A stretch of DNA of 20,577 bases from CAZAIO01 sp964485235 (GTDB taxonomy: Bacteria; Chloroflexota; Dehalococcoidia; GIF9; UBA5629): the NCBI GenBank assembly GCA_964485235.1, contig CAZAIO010000043.1, positions 1 to 20,577 of the forward strand. The letters run 5' to 3'. The position numbers and the translations under genes are program-made. A model generated the notes under the pieces. The model was not told where the DNA came from and did no database searches. It saw only the letters and a list, made by a program, of their open reading frames with translations. Below are positions 1 through 6,771 of the stretch, piece after piece (within the stretch, counting starts at the first letter, position 1; each line of letters opens with the position of its first letter).

Positions 1-1
1 G

Positions 2-352
2 CTCGGACATCTTGATGGCGTCACCCGCCTCCTTGTTATCGATGTAATGATGGCTGATATTCCACCGGGAGAAGTAAGGCTTTTAAAACTCGGTCCCGAG
101 CTGGCAGAACCGGGAAAAACGATAATCTCGTTTCATCAGGTAGGAATTCTTGAGCTTATACGCATGTGGAGCCTGATCGGCCCTGAGCCGGATACGTATC
201 TGCTGGTTTCCCGACCGCAAAATCTTGGAATTTCTATGGAACTTTCACCGTTATTACAGAATGCCGCGGACAAGGCTGTCAGAATGGTCGAAATTCTTGT
301 TCATAACGAGTTTACCGGACTGGAAAGGAGTGGTTATTTATGTACATTGTAA
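2..352 (+). CDS. Hydrogenase maturation protease (HycI/HybD family), 5'-truncated
   Basis: The frame is open from the left edge, so the N-terminus and the first metal-binding acid lie outside the window; 116 codons remain. This family removes the C-terminal tail of the [NiFe]-hydrogenase large subunit after nickel insertion in the cytoplasm. Visible family features are a hydrophobic strand ending in Asp (LLVIDV) followed by a PPGEV turn, then SFHQVGILELI. The His of SFHQ corresponds to the metal-ligand His of HybD. The later RPQNLGISMELSP segment matches the family's conserved QP-x-LS-like region. The last codons overlap the next gene by 13 nt, so the two are probably co-transcribed and translationally coupled. 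The hydrogenase structural genes should lie to the left. Family assignment is fairly secure; which hydrogenase it processes cannot be told. Confidence 0.85.
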   Translation, partial: LGHLDGVTRLLVIDVMMADIPPGEVRLLKLGPELAEPGKTIISFHQVGILELIRMWSLIGPEPDTYLLVSRPQNLGISMELSPLLQNAADKAVRMVEILVHNEFTGLERSGYLCTL

Positions 353-525
353 CTTTTATCGTTACTCTTATTATATTAATCATTGCTGCTTTGGTATTTG
401 GTTACGGGCTGATACAGCTTAAGAATGAAAATAAAAAGGCACGTACTACTATGGGGACAGGGTTCGTTATTGCGTTGGCTGGTATTATAGTAGCCGCAAT
501 TTTATCAGGGGCCTTTTCAATATAG
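340..525 (+). CDS. Small two-helix membrane protein, unknown function
   Basis: This encodes 61 residues with an ATG start and a good Shine-Dalgarno (GGAAAGGAG) about 10 nt upstream, inside the end of the hydrogenase maturation protease gene. Two hydrophobic helices (about residues 3-26 and 41-59) are joined by a short charged loop, QLKNENKKARTTMG. The Lys/Arg-rich loop suggests a hairpin with the loop in the cytoplasm. The overlap and the shared downstream hairpin indicate it is the last gene of the hydrogenase-maturation transcript. I do not recognise a family. It could be a small membrane accessory protein, but no function is shown. Confidence 0.6.
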   Translation: MYIVTFIVTLIILIIAALVFGYGLIQLKNENKKARTTMGTGFVIALAGIIVAAILSGAFSI

Positions 526-568
526 CAGGCTATAAACGGATACAGGGTTTCCTGGATTGTTAAAGAAG

Positions 569-645
569 TAACACGACCGGTTACTTCCGGACAAAAAGAG
601 CATTGTATGTTCTCTTCCTGTCCGGTTTTTACCGGTCGTGTTATT
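569..645. terminator. Long nested hairpin, probable terminator of the hydrogenase-maturation unit
   Basis: A perfect 13-bp outer arm (TAACACGACCGGT at 569-581 against 631-643) encloses an inner stem (CCGGACA at 587-593 against 619-625, then AAGAG against CTCTT around a short loop). The right arm runs into TTATTATTTT. This fits a Rho-independent terminator for the plus-strand genes ending at 525. The stem is unusually long and two-tiered. Confidence 0.65.
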
Positions 646-702
646 ATTTTCTGCTATTTCCATCAGCGGGACAGCCGTTGTTGAAGGGATTAATTGAATT
701 AC

Positions 703-726
703 CCGATATGCTTAAAGGCATATCGG
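703..726. repeat. Inverted repeat / hairpin
   Basis: CCGATATGC (703-711) and GCATATCGG (718-726) form a perfect 9-bp stem with a 6-nt loop. It lies between the two terminators of convergent transcripts and has no T tract, so it may be a secondary transcript end or RNA-stabilising hairpin. Confidence 0.4.
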
Positions 727-740
727 ATGTCGAATACATA

Positions 741-783
741 TAAAAAATAACACAGGTCACTGTAACGTTACAGTGACCTGTGT
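741..783 (-). terminator. Perfect 34-bp palindromic terminator of the minus-strand oxidoreductase operon
   Basis: Positions 750-783 are a perfect palindrome (arms ACACAGGTCACTGTAAC and its complement, 17 bp each, no spacer). Read on the minus strand, it starts 26 nt past the stop codon at 809 and is followed by TTATTTTTTA, a classic intrinsic terminator tail. Confidence 0.8.
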
Positions 784-808
784 AACAATACAATCTCTGA
801 AGTATCGA

Positions 809-2419
809 TTAGACGGGAGGATGCATTTTATCAGCAGGTGATTCCCAGTCCTTCATATCTCTCATCCACTCTGCTCTTTCGACGAATTCGTCATGTGCCA
901 GCGGTACCGGAGGATGGCACAGCCAGTCCGGATCGAGCGTATTCTTTATCTTGAGGAGCCACAGGTGATAGTTGGGTCCGTATGCAGGTCCTGTGAGATA
1001 AAGCGGCTGATGAGGGCCGAGCAGTGAGGTATAAAACCGTTTCCGTATGTTTTCTTTCGATGTCTCGACGTAGAACTGGTCCACACCGTCGGAGTTCTCA
1101 TCCGGATCCCAGTAAACAAGGAATTCGGAGTAGCCCTGATGTCCGAGTTCGAAACTCTGGTACCAGCCCGGATCGCCGTAGTCCGGCATTAGCGGAGGCG
1201 TGTAGTCCCATTTCAATGCCGCGTAATTGGGTCCGTGCGGATAGGCATGTGAGAGCGTTTCAATCACGTAGTCTACCGACACATATGAACCGCACATAAG
1301 CCACATACCTGCTGAATCGGCGTTCTTGATCCATGATTCATCGCTCGGTTTTGTGCGTCGTGCTTCGCCACCAAGTTCGCTCATAATCTCCATGAGCACT
1401 TTTTCCTCAAAGTCCATCTGTTCTTCAGAGCCAAATCCTATGAGCAGGACACGGACCATATGGAAGTTCTTGATGGTATTTTCATCTTCTTTGTTCCACA
1501 GTTCCCAGAAGTGTTCCTTGTTCGTGGCCTTGGCGATTGCCCGCCAGAAGAGCGGTACTTTAGTAACTGCGCCGCCAATTTCAGCTTTTCCAATTTCGAC
1601 CATGGCCTGAAGCTGAGCTTCACGGCTAGGAACAGTGAAGTTGATCCATTTTATTCTCTTGGGATTAAGCTCAAGAGCAGTATCGGGCGTAATTCCCGAT
1701 GCCTTGGGTTTTTCAGGCTGGAAGGGAAGAAGTTTAATTGCCATCTTGGTAACAATACCAAGACATCCCCTGAGTCCGGTGAAACCGCGCAGCAAGCCGC
1801 GCAGGTCAGGGCCAATTCCTTCACCCCAGAACGGGTCTTCCTGCGTTGCCCATGAGCCCATTTTAACCAGTTCTCCCTGGGGAGTGACATATTCGGTACC
1901 AAGGATACGCCTGTGTGGCAGACCGATCCTGTGGCTGAGCGGCGACCATCCGTCACCGATCATATTAGCGATAGCGGATACCTGCGCACCGCCGCCGCCG
2001 ATAACGATGTACATTCCCCGTTTCATTGCTTCTTCCTGAAGCTGCGAGTAAATGATACCGGGGCCTACAACCGCAAAGAGATGTTTCTCGTCAATTTCGA
2101 AGTAGCACATTCTCTTCATATCGATGATGAGTTCGTCGTCGACATGGGGATGAGTCCGAGGGCCATAAAATCCGGTCGCGTAAGGAATATAAGGGACTTT
2201 ATAGCGATAACAGACCTGCACGATCTTCTGGATCTCTTCGGTGGTTTCCGGCATTATCACACAATCAGGTATCTTCGTCATTACCCGCTCATAGCCACAA
2301 CCGGCTTCATAGCCGCCGGGCCCGCACCGATACCCTTCGCAGATTACGCGGTCGTTCGATATATATTCGGCTCCGACAATGGATTCTAATGCTTTATATG
2401 CTTCTGTAGATATCGACAT
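809..2419 (-). CDS. FAD-linked oxidase (PCMH/VAO-type FAD-binding fold), third gene of operon
   Basis: A 536-aa flavoprotein resembling the FAD oxidase subunits of glycolate oxidase or 4-cresol dehydrogenase. The FAD-binding half spans about residues 45-235: an IPDCVIMPETTEEIQKIV segment (about 50-67), a nucleotide loop region YATGFYGPR (about 80-88), an IGGGGAQVSAIANMIGDG stretch (about 140-157), and the family signature PDLRGLLRGFTGLRGCLGIVTKM (from about 204). The usual RGGGTS-type pyrophosphate loop is replaced by YATGFYGPR, so the mode of FAD attachment may differ. The C-terminal half is a substrate-cap-like domain with many Trp, Tyr and His residues. The ATG has a strong GAGGAGG site, and the gene lies 18 nt after the Fe-S gene. 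It probably oxidises a hydroxy-acid or alcohol-type substrate and passes electrons to the Fe-S partner. The substrate cannot be read from sequence. Confidence 0.85.
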   Translation of the reverse strand: MSISTEAYKALESIVGAEYISNDRVICEGYRCGPGGYEAGCGYERVMTKIPDCVIMPETTEEIQKIVQVCYRYKVPYIPYATGFYGPRTHPHVDDELIIDMKRMCYFEIDEKHLFAVVGPGIIYSQLQEEAMKRGMYIVIGGGGAQVSAIANMIGDGWSPLSHRIGLPHRRILGTEYVTPQGELVKMGSWATQEDPFWGEGIGPDLRGLLRGFTGLRGCLGIVTKMAIKLLPFQPEKPKASGITPDTALELNPKRIKWINFTVPSREAQLQAMVEIGKAEIGGAVTKVPLFWRAIAKATNKEHFWELWNKEDENTIKNFHMVRVLLIGFGSEEQMDFEEKVLMEIMSELGGEARRTKPSDESWIKNADSAGMWLMCGSYVSVDYVIETLSHAYPHGPNYAALKWDYTPPLMPDYGDPGWYQSFELGHQGYSEFLVYWDPDENSDGVDQFYVETSKENIRKRFYTSLLGPHQPLYLTGPAYGPNYHLWLLKIKNTLDPDWLCHPPVPLAHDEFVERAEWMRDMKDWESPADKMHPPV

Positions 2420-2437
2420 AATTTATCCTCCTCAAAC

Positions 2438-3733
2438 CTATAGGCCTAGTGATGCGAGTATGATTTCAGATATATCATAGGCTTTGACTTTATTATCCAG
2501 GGAACTTTCAGTCTTGTTGAAGTTGTTTTTGCATCGACCGCAGGCTGAAATAATGGCTTCTGCGCCAACTTCTTTGACCTCTTTTAATTTTTCCTCTGCT
2601 GCAAACGATGCGAAATCAGGGAAAGCTTCCCGGGTACCGCGACCGGCACCGCAGCAGAAAGTGTTTTCTCTGATACGTATCGATTCTATGCGATTAAGTC
2701 CGGGAACGGCATCGAGAATATCTCTTGGTTGCTGGTAAACACCATAGGTGCCCCGTCTGCGTTCGATCGGGGGAACGGTGCAACCCCAGAGTTCGCGGTC
2801 GCCTTTCCACGGTTTCCACGGTTCGCTGAGTCTGCCGAGACTGCATGCATCGTGGTACACGGCTCTCATACTGACCGGTTTTTTCATCTTGAGCTTGCCG
2901 TTCTTCATCATCTCATCGACATATTCAACCAGGTGGACCACCTTGAACGGGAGGTCTGTGGTAGCAATGTTCAGCATCTTCGGATAGTCCACTTTCCATG
3001 TGCGGTAGCATTCTGCACAGGCAGTCAACAATATCTTTGCGCCCATTTTTTTCACTGCATCGATGTTTCGTTTGGCGAGTTCTTTCGCTTCATCGAACAT
3101 ACCGACTGAGTAAAGCACGTTTCCGCAGCACCATTCATCTCCCATCATTGCGAACGGTGTGCCGGCTGCATTAAGTATCTTCACGGAGGCTTTCGCTATT
3201 TCGGGATTGGTGTAAGCAGGTGTGCATCCGGCAAAGAATACGATGTCTGCTTTATCGACCGGTTTGATTCCGGCCGGCATCCAGCTATTCCGTTTTTCGT
3301 GGGGTCTTCCAAATGTGTTATGGGTCTTTTTGATGTTATCTGCAATTTTCTTGTGAGCAGGCATAGGACCTTTCTTGTCCTTCACCGCCTTTATTCTGAG
3401 TGCTTCGAGTGAGAGCTCGACCTCAATATCGAGGTTTCTTTTACAACCGGCATCGCATGCTCCGCAGAGCGTGCAGGCGTACATGATTTCAAGGTATTTA
3501 TCCGTATAATCGATTTTTCCTTCAATCAGTCCTGTGCCGATTCTCAATTTCCCATACGCGCCGTAGGAATCGAACATGTACTTCGTCGCGCTTGGACACC
3601 TGGTGCCGAACTTGACTCCAGGCATGTATGTATGATCGACCCAGGTGCATCCTTTGCATTTGATGCACTTGGACATGTCGAAGATAAAATTATCAACATT
3701 GGTTACGTCCAGGCTTACATTTTTTTGACTCAT
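2438..3733 (-). CDS. GlcF/HdrD-like Fe-S oxidoreductase with two CCG domains
   Basis: A 431-aa electron-transfer subunit. The N-terminus carries two ferredoxin-like clusters: C23, C26, C29 with C46-Pro, and C87, C90, C93, C97. The first set is atypical because 16 residues separate its third and fourth cysteines. Two cysteine-rich CCG domains follow: the first has C170, CCG at 202-204 and CAEC at about 239-242; the second has HDAC, FCCGAGRG and ACGRC near the C-terminus. This order is that of GlcF (glycolate oxidase), LutA/LldE-type and HdrD subunits, where CCG domains bind a further Fe-S centre. The ATG has an AAGGAGGG site. It sits between two FAD oxidase genes with 13- and 18-nt gaps, so all three proteins likely form one complex passing electrons towards quinone or another carrier. 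No membrane segment is visible. Confidence 0.88.
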   Translation of the reverse strand: MSQKNVSLDVTNVDNFIFDMSKCIKCKGCTWVDHTYMPGVKFGTRCPSATKYMFDSYGAYGKLRIGTGLIEGKIDYTDKYLEIMYACTLCGACDAGCKRNLDIEVELSLEALRIKAVKDKKGPMPAHKKIADNIKKTHNTFGRPHEKRNSWMPAGIKPVDKADIVFFAGCTPAYTNPEIAKASVKILNAAGTPFAMMGDEWCCGNVLYSVGMFDEAKELAKRNIDAVKKMGAKILLTACAECYRTWKVDYPKMLNIATTDLPFKVVHLVEYVDEMMKNGKLKMKKPVSMRAVYHDACSLGRLSEPWKPWKGDRELWGCTVPPIERRRGTYGVYQQPRDILDAVPGLNRIESIRIRENTFCCGAGRGTREAFPDFASFAAEEKLKEVKEVGAEAIISACGRCKNNFNKTESSLDNKVKAYDISEIILASLGL

Positions 3734-3746
3734 TCTACCCTCCTTC

Positions 3747-5204
3747 TTAGAAACACAGGTTTCCTGGATTCATTATATTATTAGGATCGAAAATATCCTT
3801 CATCTGCTTAAGTGCCATAGTGTAACTGGCGGCTTTGTCATAGACCAGCTTGGAAAGATTGCCGTAAGGTCGTGTGAATAAAGCGCCGTCATCCATGAGG
3901 AGCTTTGATGCTATATCACTCATTGCTTCGATCTTGCTCTTCTCGACTTCGCTGCTCGGATCGTAGAAGAAATTGAACTCAATCTGGCATGCTCTGTTAT
4001 GCTCGATGGGCTGTATGTAGCAACCGATATCCTTTGCCGGATAATCGAACATGGCAGCGATGTCTTCCATCTTGGTTACGAAACCGGAAGCATAGACCGG
4101 TCTGGTGATGAAGAATAGGCTCTGGCATGCACCCTTGTATCTGTTCTTCCAGTACGTTTGTCCTTTCGGCCACGGATTGCGCAGGACGGGCAGAATTTGT
4201 TTGTCAAGCCCGGGGAATCCCGGCAAACTGTCGGTCAGGTTCATATCGGGGAACCCGCTCTTGAAAATTTCGGCGAGGATGTTTTCCTCATAGGCTATTT
4301 TTTCCTCTGGATGTCTCTGAAGACCGCTGAGCACCATAACCATCGTCCACGGGGGAAGTGTGTCACGTAATTTCTCAAAGTCTTTCGACATGTCTTCAGC
4401 GATCAGGCTTGCCATGTCGACCGGGTTCAGTATTACGCATTCCTGTCCGACTCTGAGTCTCAGTAATCTGTAAAGAAATTCATTGGCATAGTCCAGGTCG
4501 TAGACAGGAGCAAAAAGCACCTTGTCCACTTTTGTCATCCATTCGATCTTGAGGTTTGCCCAGGTTACAATTCCGAATGTGCCCTGAGCGCCCTGTACGA
4601 ACCGGTAAAAATCAAGGCCCGGTCCTGAAGGGTTGCCGCCTTTCGAATGGCAGTCAGGATAATGGTTTACAGATGCAGAGCCCATCCGGAATATTTCTCC
4701 GGTAGGCCATACTATCTCCATGGACTGTAACGGTTCACCGTAATCATATACCATGTTGGTCAACACTTCTCGTTCAAGTGTATCGGTGACCACAGACCTT
4801 AACGGATGAGGGGCCAGCGGCATGATCATCCTCAATCCTTTTTTAGCCAATGCGGTTGTTAATTTTTCCCAGGTGACACCGGATTCGATTCTGACGCGCC
4901 TGTTATAATCGTCGATTTCGAGTACATGGTTCATTTTACTCATGTCGACGACGATACCGCCCATTTTTGGAAGCGATGCGCCGGTGAAATGTGCCTGAGA
5001 ACTAACCGGAACGACCGGCAACTTGTGTTCATTGGCTAGTTCGATGATTTTGCCGATTTCCTCGGCACTTTTGGGTTTGACTACAAAGCTAGGCGCTGTT
5101 CCTTTCACAAGGCTTTCATCCTTGGCATAGGTCTTCAGCACCTTGGGGTCATTAGAGAAACTACCAGATCCTACTATTTCTGAGAGCTTTTCCTTTATAA
5201 CCAC
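3747..5204 (-). CDS. GlcD-like FAD-linked oxidase, first gene of operon
   Basis: A 485-aa FAD-binding oxidase of the GlcD/D-lactate dehydrogenase type. The FAD fold covers roughly the first 240 residues, with PSFVVKPKSAEEIGKIIELA, PVSSQAHFTGASLP (the pyrophosphate loop, GG replaced by SQ), a GGIVVDMSKMN strand, and the signature FYRFVQGAQGTFGIVTWANLK. The protein ends in DIFDPNNIMNPGNLCF, the conserved C-terminus of the GlcD/VAO flavin-oxidase C-domain. I start it at GTG 5204 because GGGAGGT lies 7 nt upstream. An in-frame TTG at 5279 would add 25 residues rich in Asn/Lys/Ser and has no ribosome site. The gene is followed 13 nt later by the Fe-S gene. It is the likely primary dehydrogenase of a GlcDEF-like complex; a 2-hydroxy acid substrate is plausible but unproven. 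Confidence 0.87.
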   Translation of the reverse strand: MVIKEKLSEIVGSGSFSNDPKVLKTYAKDESLVKGTAPSFVVKPKSAEEIGKIIELANEHKLPVVPVSSQAHFTGASLPKMGGIVVDMSKMNHVLEIDDYNRRVRIESGVTWEKLTTALAKKGLRMIMPLAPHPLRSVVTDTLEREVLTNMVYDYGEPLQSMEIVWPTGEIFRMGSASVNHYPDCHSKGGNPSGPGLDFYRFVQGAQGTFGIVTWANLKIEWMTKVDKVLFAPVYDLDYANEFLYRLLRLRVGQECVILNPVDMASLIAEDMSKDFEKLRDTLPPWTMVMVLSGLQRHPEEKIAYEENILAEIFKSGFPDMNLTDSLPGFPGLDKQILPVLRNPWPKGQTYWKNRYKGACQSLFFITRPVYASGFVTKMEDIAAMFDYPAKDIGCYIQPIEHNRACQIEFNFFYDPSSEVEKSKIEAMSDIASKLLMDDGALFTRPYGNLSKLVYDKAASYTMALKQMKDIFDPNNIMNPGNLCF

Positions 5205-5210
5205 AATTTT

Positions 5211-5218
5211 ACCTCCCG
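5211..5218 (-). promoter_or_regulatory. Ribosome binding site that fixes the GTG start at 5204
   Basis: On the minus strand CGGGAGGT precedes GTG by 6 nt. It lies inside a longer open frame beginning at TTG 5279, and decides for the internal start. Confidence 0.75.
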
Positions 5219-5302
5219 ATTTTTGAGTAATTGAATTTAAATTATTTGTATTGCGAGCCTTCTTTGAATAAGCAGGCAATGATGGTATATAACAAACGAG
5301 AT

Positions 5303-5342
5303 ATTATACACCTATTTAACTATTTTAGTCGACCATAGTTAA
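5303..5342 (-). promoter_or_regulatory. Promoter of the oxidoreductase operon with flanking inverted repeat
   Basis: On the minus strand TCGACT (5332-5327), an 18-bp spacer and TATAAT (5308-5303) form a plausible sigma70-type promoter about 100 nt before the GTG at 5204. A perfect inverted repeat TTAACTA-N13-TAGTTAA (5316-5342) straddles the -35 box, a good position for a repressor. The neighbouring TetR protein is the obvious candidate ligand, but the repeat differs from the one at the tetR promoter. Confidence 0.5.
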
Positions 5343-5564
5343 TCTCGATCAAGTGATATAGCATTTATCTGTAATATTTGCAGCAAAGATGAAGGGGCTT
5401 GCTAAATCATCACGGATATTGTAACAGAATATCAATTCTAAATGAAATCGTTTTATATGGTTGCCCGATGTATCATGCAGATAGATCACAACTATGAGCA
5501 ATAGTTTTACTTATCAGTCAGTAATATCGGAATTGAAGTACCGGTTTCGGTAACAAAGGCGGGC

Positions 5565-5593
5565 AGATTATCTGTGCAGGGGATAGATAATCT
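5565..5593. repeat. Inverted repeat at the end of the TetR-family gene
   Basis: AGATTATCT (5565-5573) and AGATAATCT (5585-5593) are perfect 9-bp arms with an 11-nt loop, overlapping the tetR stop codon. There is no T tract, so it is a weak terminator candidate or an RNA-end hairpin. Confidence 0.4.
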
Positions 5594-6203
5594 ATTTCTT
5601 TAAGTATCCATGTTCCAGCATGTGAACCATTTTTTCTGCGATCTGTGCCGGTGTAAGGTAACCATCGGGGTGGTACCACCGGTAGGTCCAGTTCGCAGTG
5701 CCGAGTATGGCAAAACCAGCCATTTTTACATCATCAACTTCAAAGTCACCGGACTTGATACCTTCTACAAGAATATCCTGAATGCACCGTTCAATCTCTT
5801 TTTCACGACGTCGAATAGCATCTCTCGTTCTTTTAGGTAATATAGCAATATCCTGAAGTGCGATCTTTGTGGTATCCTTACGTTCCGCTCCGAAAGTGAT
5901 GAGCAACCCGATGATCTTCTGCAGCTTTTCCCTGGGTGGCAGGTCAAGTTCCCTGATCTTCGAGACGGACTCAAGCGGCTCCATAATGCTGGTGATAATT
6001 TCGCGCAGGAGTTCTTCTTTATTCCGTATATGGTAATAAAGAGCCGGTTTTGTGATTACCAGTTCGCTGGCTATTTCATCGAGCGTTGTACCGTGATAAC
6101 CTTTCACGGCGAATATCCTGGCTGCTACCTGGATAATCTCGTCTCTACGTGTCAGAGTTGGATTGACCTGTTTCGTTTTTCTTTGTGGTTGACTTCTTGC
6201 CAT
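5592..6203 (-). CDS. TetR/AcrR-family transcriptional regulator
   Basis: A 203-aa protein, of the family's usual length. After a basic N-terminal extension (residues 1-20), the DNA-binding domain runs about 21-66, with the helix-turn-helix in TTLDEIASELVITKPALYYH (about 39-58) and the typical YYHIRNKEELL ending. The C-terminal ligand/dimer domain ends in NWTYRWYHPDGYLTPAQIAEK, which resembles KstR2/FadR-like regulators of acyl-CoA or ring catabolism (an impression, not tested). It lies upstream of and in the same direction as the three-gene oxidoreductase operon, and has its own sigma70-like promoter with a palindrome at the predicted transcription start. Autoregulation and control of the operon are inferred. 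The ATG has only a weak ribosome site (TTGGAAATATA). Confidence 0.9.
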   Translation of the reverse strand: MARSQPQRKTKQVNPTLTRRDEIIQVAARIFAVKGYHGTTLDEIASELVITKPALYYHIRNKEELLREIITSIMEPLESVSKIRELDLPPREKLQKIIGLLITFGAERKDTTKIALQDIAILPKRTRDAIRRREKEIERCIQDILVEGIKSGDFEVDDVKMAGFAILGTANWTYRWYHPDGYLTPAQIAEKMVHMLEHGYLKK

Positions 6204-6245
6204 TATATTTCCAAAATAATCAATCGTATAGCTTGGGGTTTATTT

Positions 6246-6259
6246 ACTTACCGTTAAGT
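6246..6259. promoter_or_regulatory. Candidate TetR-family operator
   Basis: ACTTA-CCGT-TAAGT is a palindromic site with 5-bp arms and a 4-bp centre, just downstream of the tetR -10 box and over the likely start point. A related half-site, TAAGTCAATATT (6285-6296), resembles TAAGTTAGTATT (6255-6266) and overlaps the -35 box. Confidence 0.5.
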
Positions 6260-6263
6260 TAGT

Positions 6264-6292
6264 ATTGTATTGCTATCGACCCGCTAAGTCAA
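6264..6292 (-). promoter_or_regulatory. sigma70-type promoter of the TetR-family gene
   Basis: On the minus strand TTGACT (6292-6287), a 17-bp spacer and TACAAT (6269-6264) match the -35/-10 consensus at 5/6 positions each. The ATG is about 60 nt downstream of the -10. Confidence 0.7.
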
Positions 6293-6444
6293 TATTCACC
6301 GGTCAACCAGCTATAACTGGGCGGCATTATGCAGCGTAACTGTGACGGTTGTATATTGTGAGTTTTTTCTCAGTTTCATCAGATAATATTATAAAACAGT
6401 ATTATTGATGAAATTTAATATAACATCAGTATACTTTAGATAGC

Positions 6445-6473
6445 TTGACAATAAATGCATAATATAGTATAGT
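6445..6473 (+). promoter_or_regulatory. Strong sigma70-type promoter of the structured RNA
   Basis: TTGACA (6445-6450), exactly 17 bp, then TATAGT (6468-6473). The -35 is perfect and the -10 matches 5/6. Transcription should begin near 6480, at the start of the first hairpin. It is the best consensus promoter in the window. Confidence 0.75.
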
Positions 6474-6479
6474 AGCCGC

Positions 6480-6670
6480 GCATCGTTCATGAGCGACGTG
6501 CGAGATAAATCTCATAGGATGAGTTTTGTTATTCGGTATATAAGATAATCAATCGGGACTTCAAGTAAAAAACATACGGGTGTGTTGAACCGCCATCTGT
6601 AAATGGTCACCTGGGTGGCGTGGAACAAATGGTGAAACCGACCTTATTCAAGGTCGGTTTTTATTTTTTT
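6480..6670 (+). ncRNA. Structured leader or small RNA, unrecognised family
   Basis: This stretch of about 190 nt lies between a strong promoter and an intrinsic terminator and has no convincing open frame. Visible helices are: CGCA-TCGT against GCGA-(CG bulge)-TGCG (about 6479-6502); GAGA-TAAA-TCTC; CTCAT-AGG-ATGAG; and CGCCA against TGGCG closing a roughly 30-nt element (about 6591-6620). An alternative pairing, GGTCACC (6605-6611) with GGTGA/ACC (about 6631-6638), would compete with the base of the terminator, the arrangement expected of an attenuator or riboswitch. I could not match it to GEMM, cobalamin, SAM, TPP, fluoride, ZTP, glycine or ykkC consensus elements, nor to 6S, SRP or RNase P RNA. 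It may control the exported-protein gene at 6772 or be an independent sRNA. Confidence 0.5.
6635..6670 (+). terminator. Intrinsic terminator / attenuator upstream of the exported-protein operon
   Basis: AAACCGACCTT (6635-6645) and AAGGTCGGTTT (6650-6660) form a perfect 11-bp stem with an ATTC loop, followed by TTATTTTTTT. It ends about 100 nt before the start at 6772, so it must be read through, or bypassed by another promoter, if the upstream promoter drives that gene. Confidence 0.9.
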
Positions 6671-6771
6671 ACGAAGGGAGGTGATGGTTTTCGGAGGGAG
6701 ATGAACGCTTTCAATCCTGCACTTCGCCCTGCAAAAGGGACTAAAAACTAACCACAAAAAGGAGATAGGAA

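Larger units (their letters stand above)
5205..5591. other. Intergenic region between tetR-family gene and oxidoreductase operon
   Basis: This stretch holds the operon promoter at 5303-5342 and a hairpin at 5565-5593. Between about 5345 and 5560 I see only AT-rich sequence with no convincing open frame, RNA or repeat. The long leader (roughly 90 nt from the predicted start of transcription) has no clear terminator. Confidence 0.5.

Noticed and set aside
1024..2389. Several plus-strand open frames of 90-160 codons opposite the FAD oxidase gene
   Set aside because: They are antisense to a clear family protein, have no ribosome sites and resemble no protein; they are frame shadows of codon bias.
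6684..6751. Two tiny overlapping open frames (6 and 16 codons) between the terminator and the exported-protein gene, as possible leader peptides
   Set aside because: Their ribosome sites are only 2-3 nt from the ATG, and neither has a run of regulatory codons. They are more likely chance.
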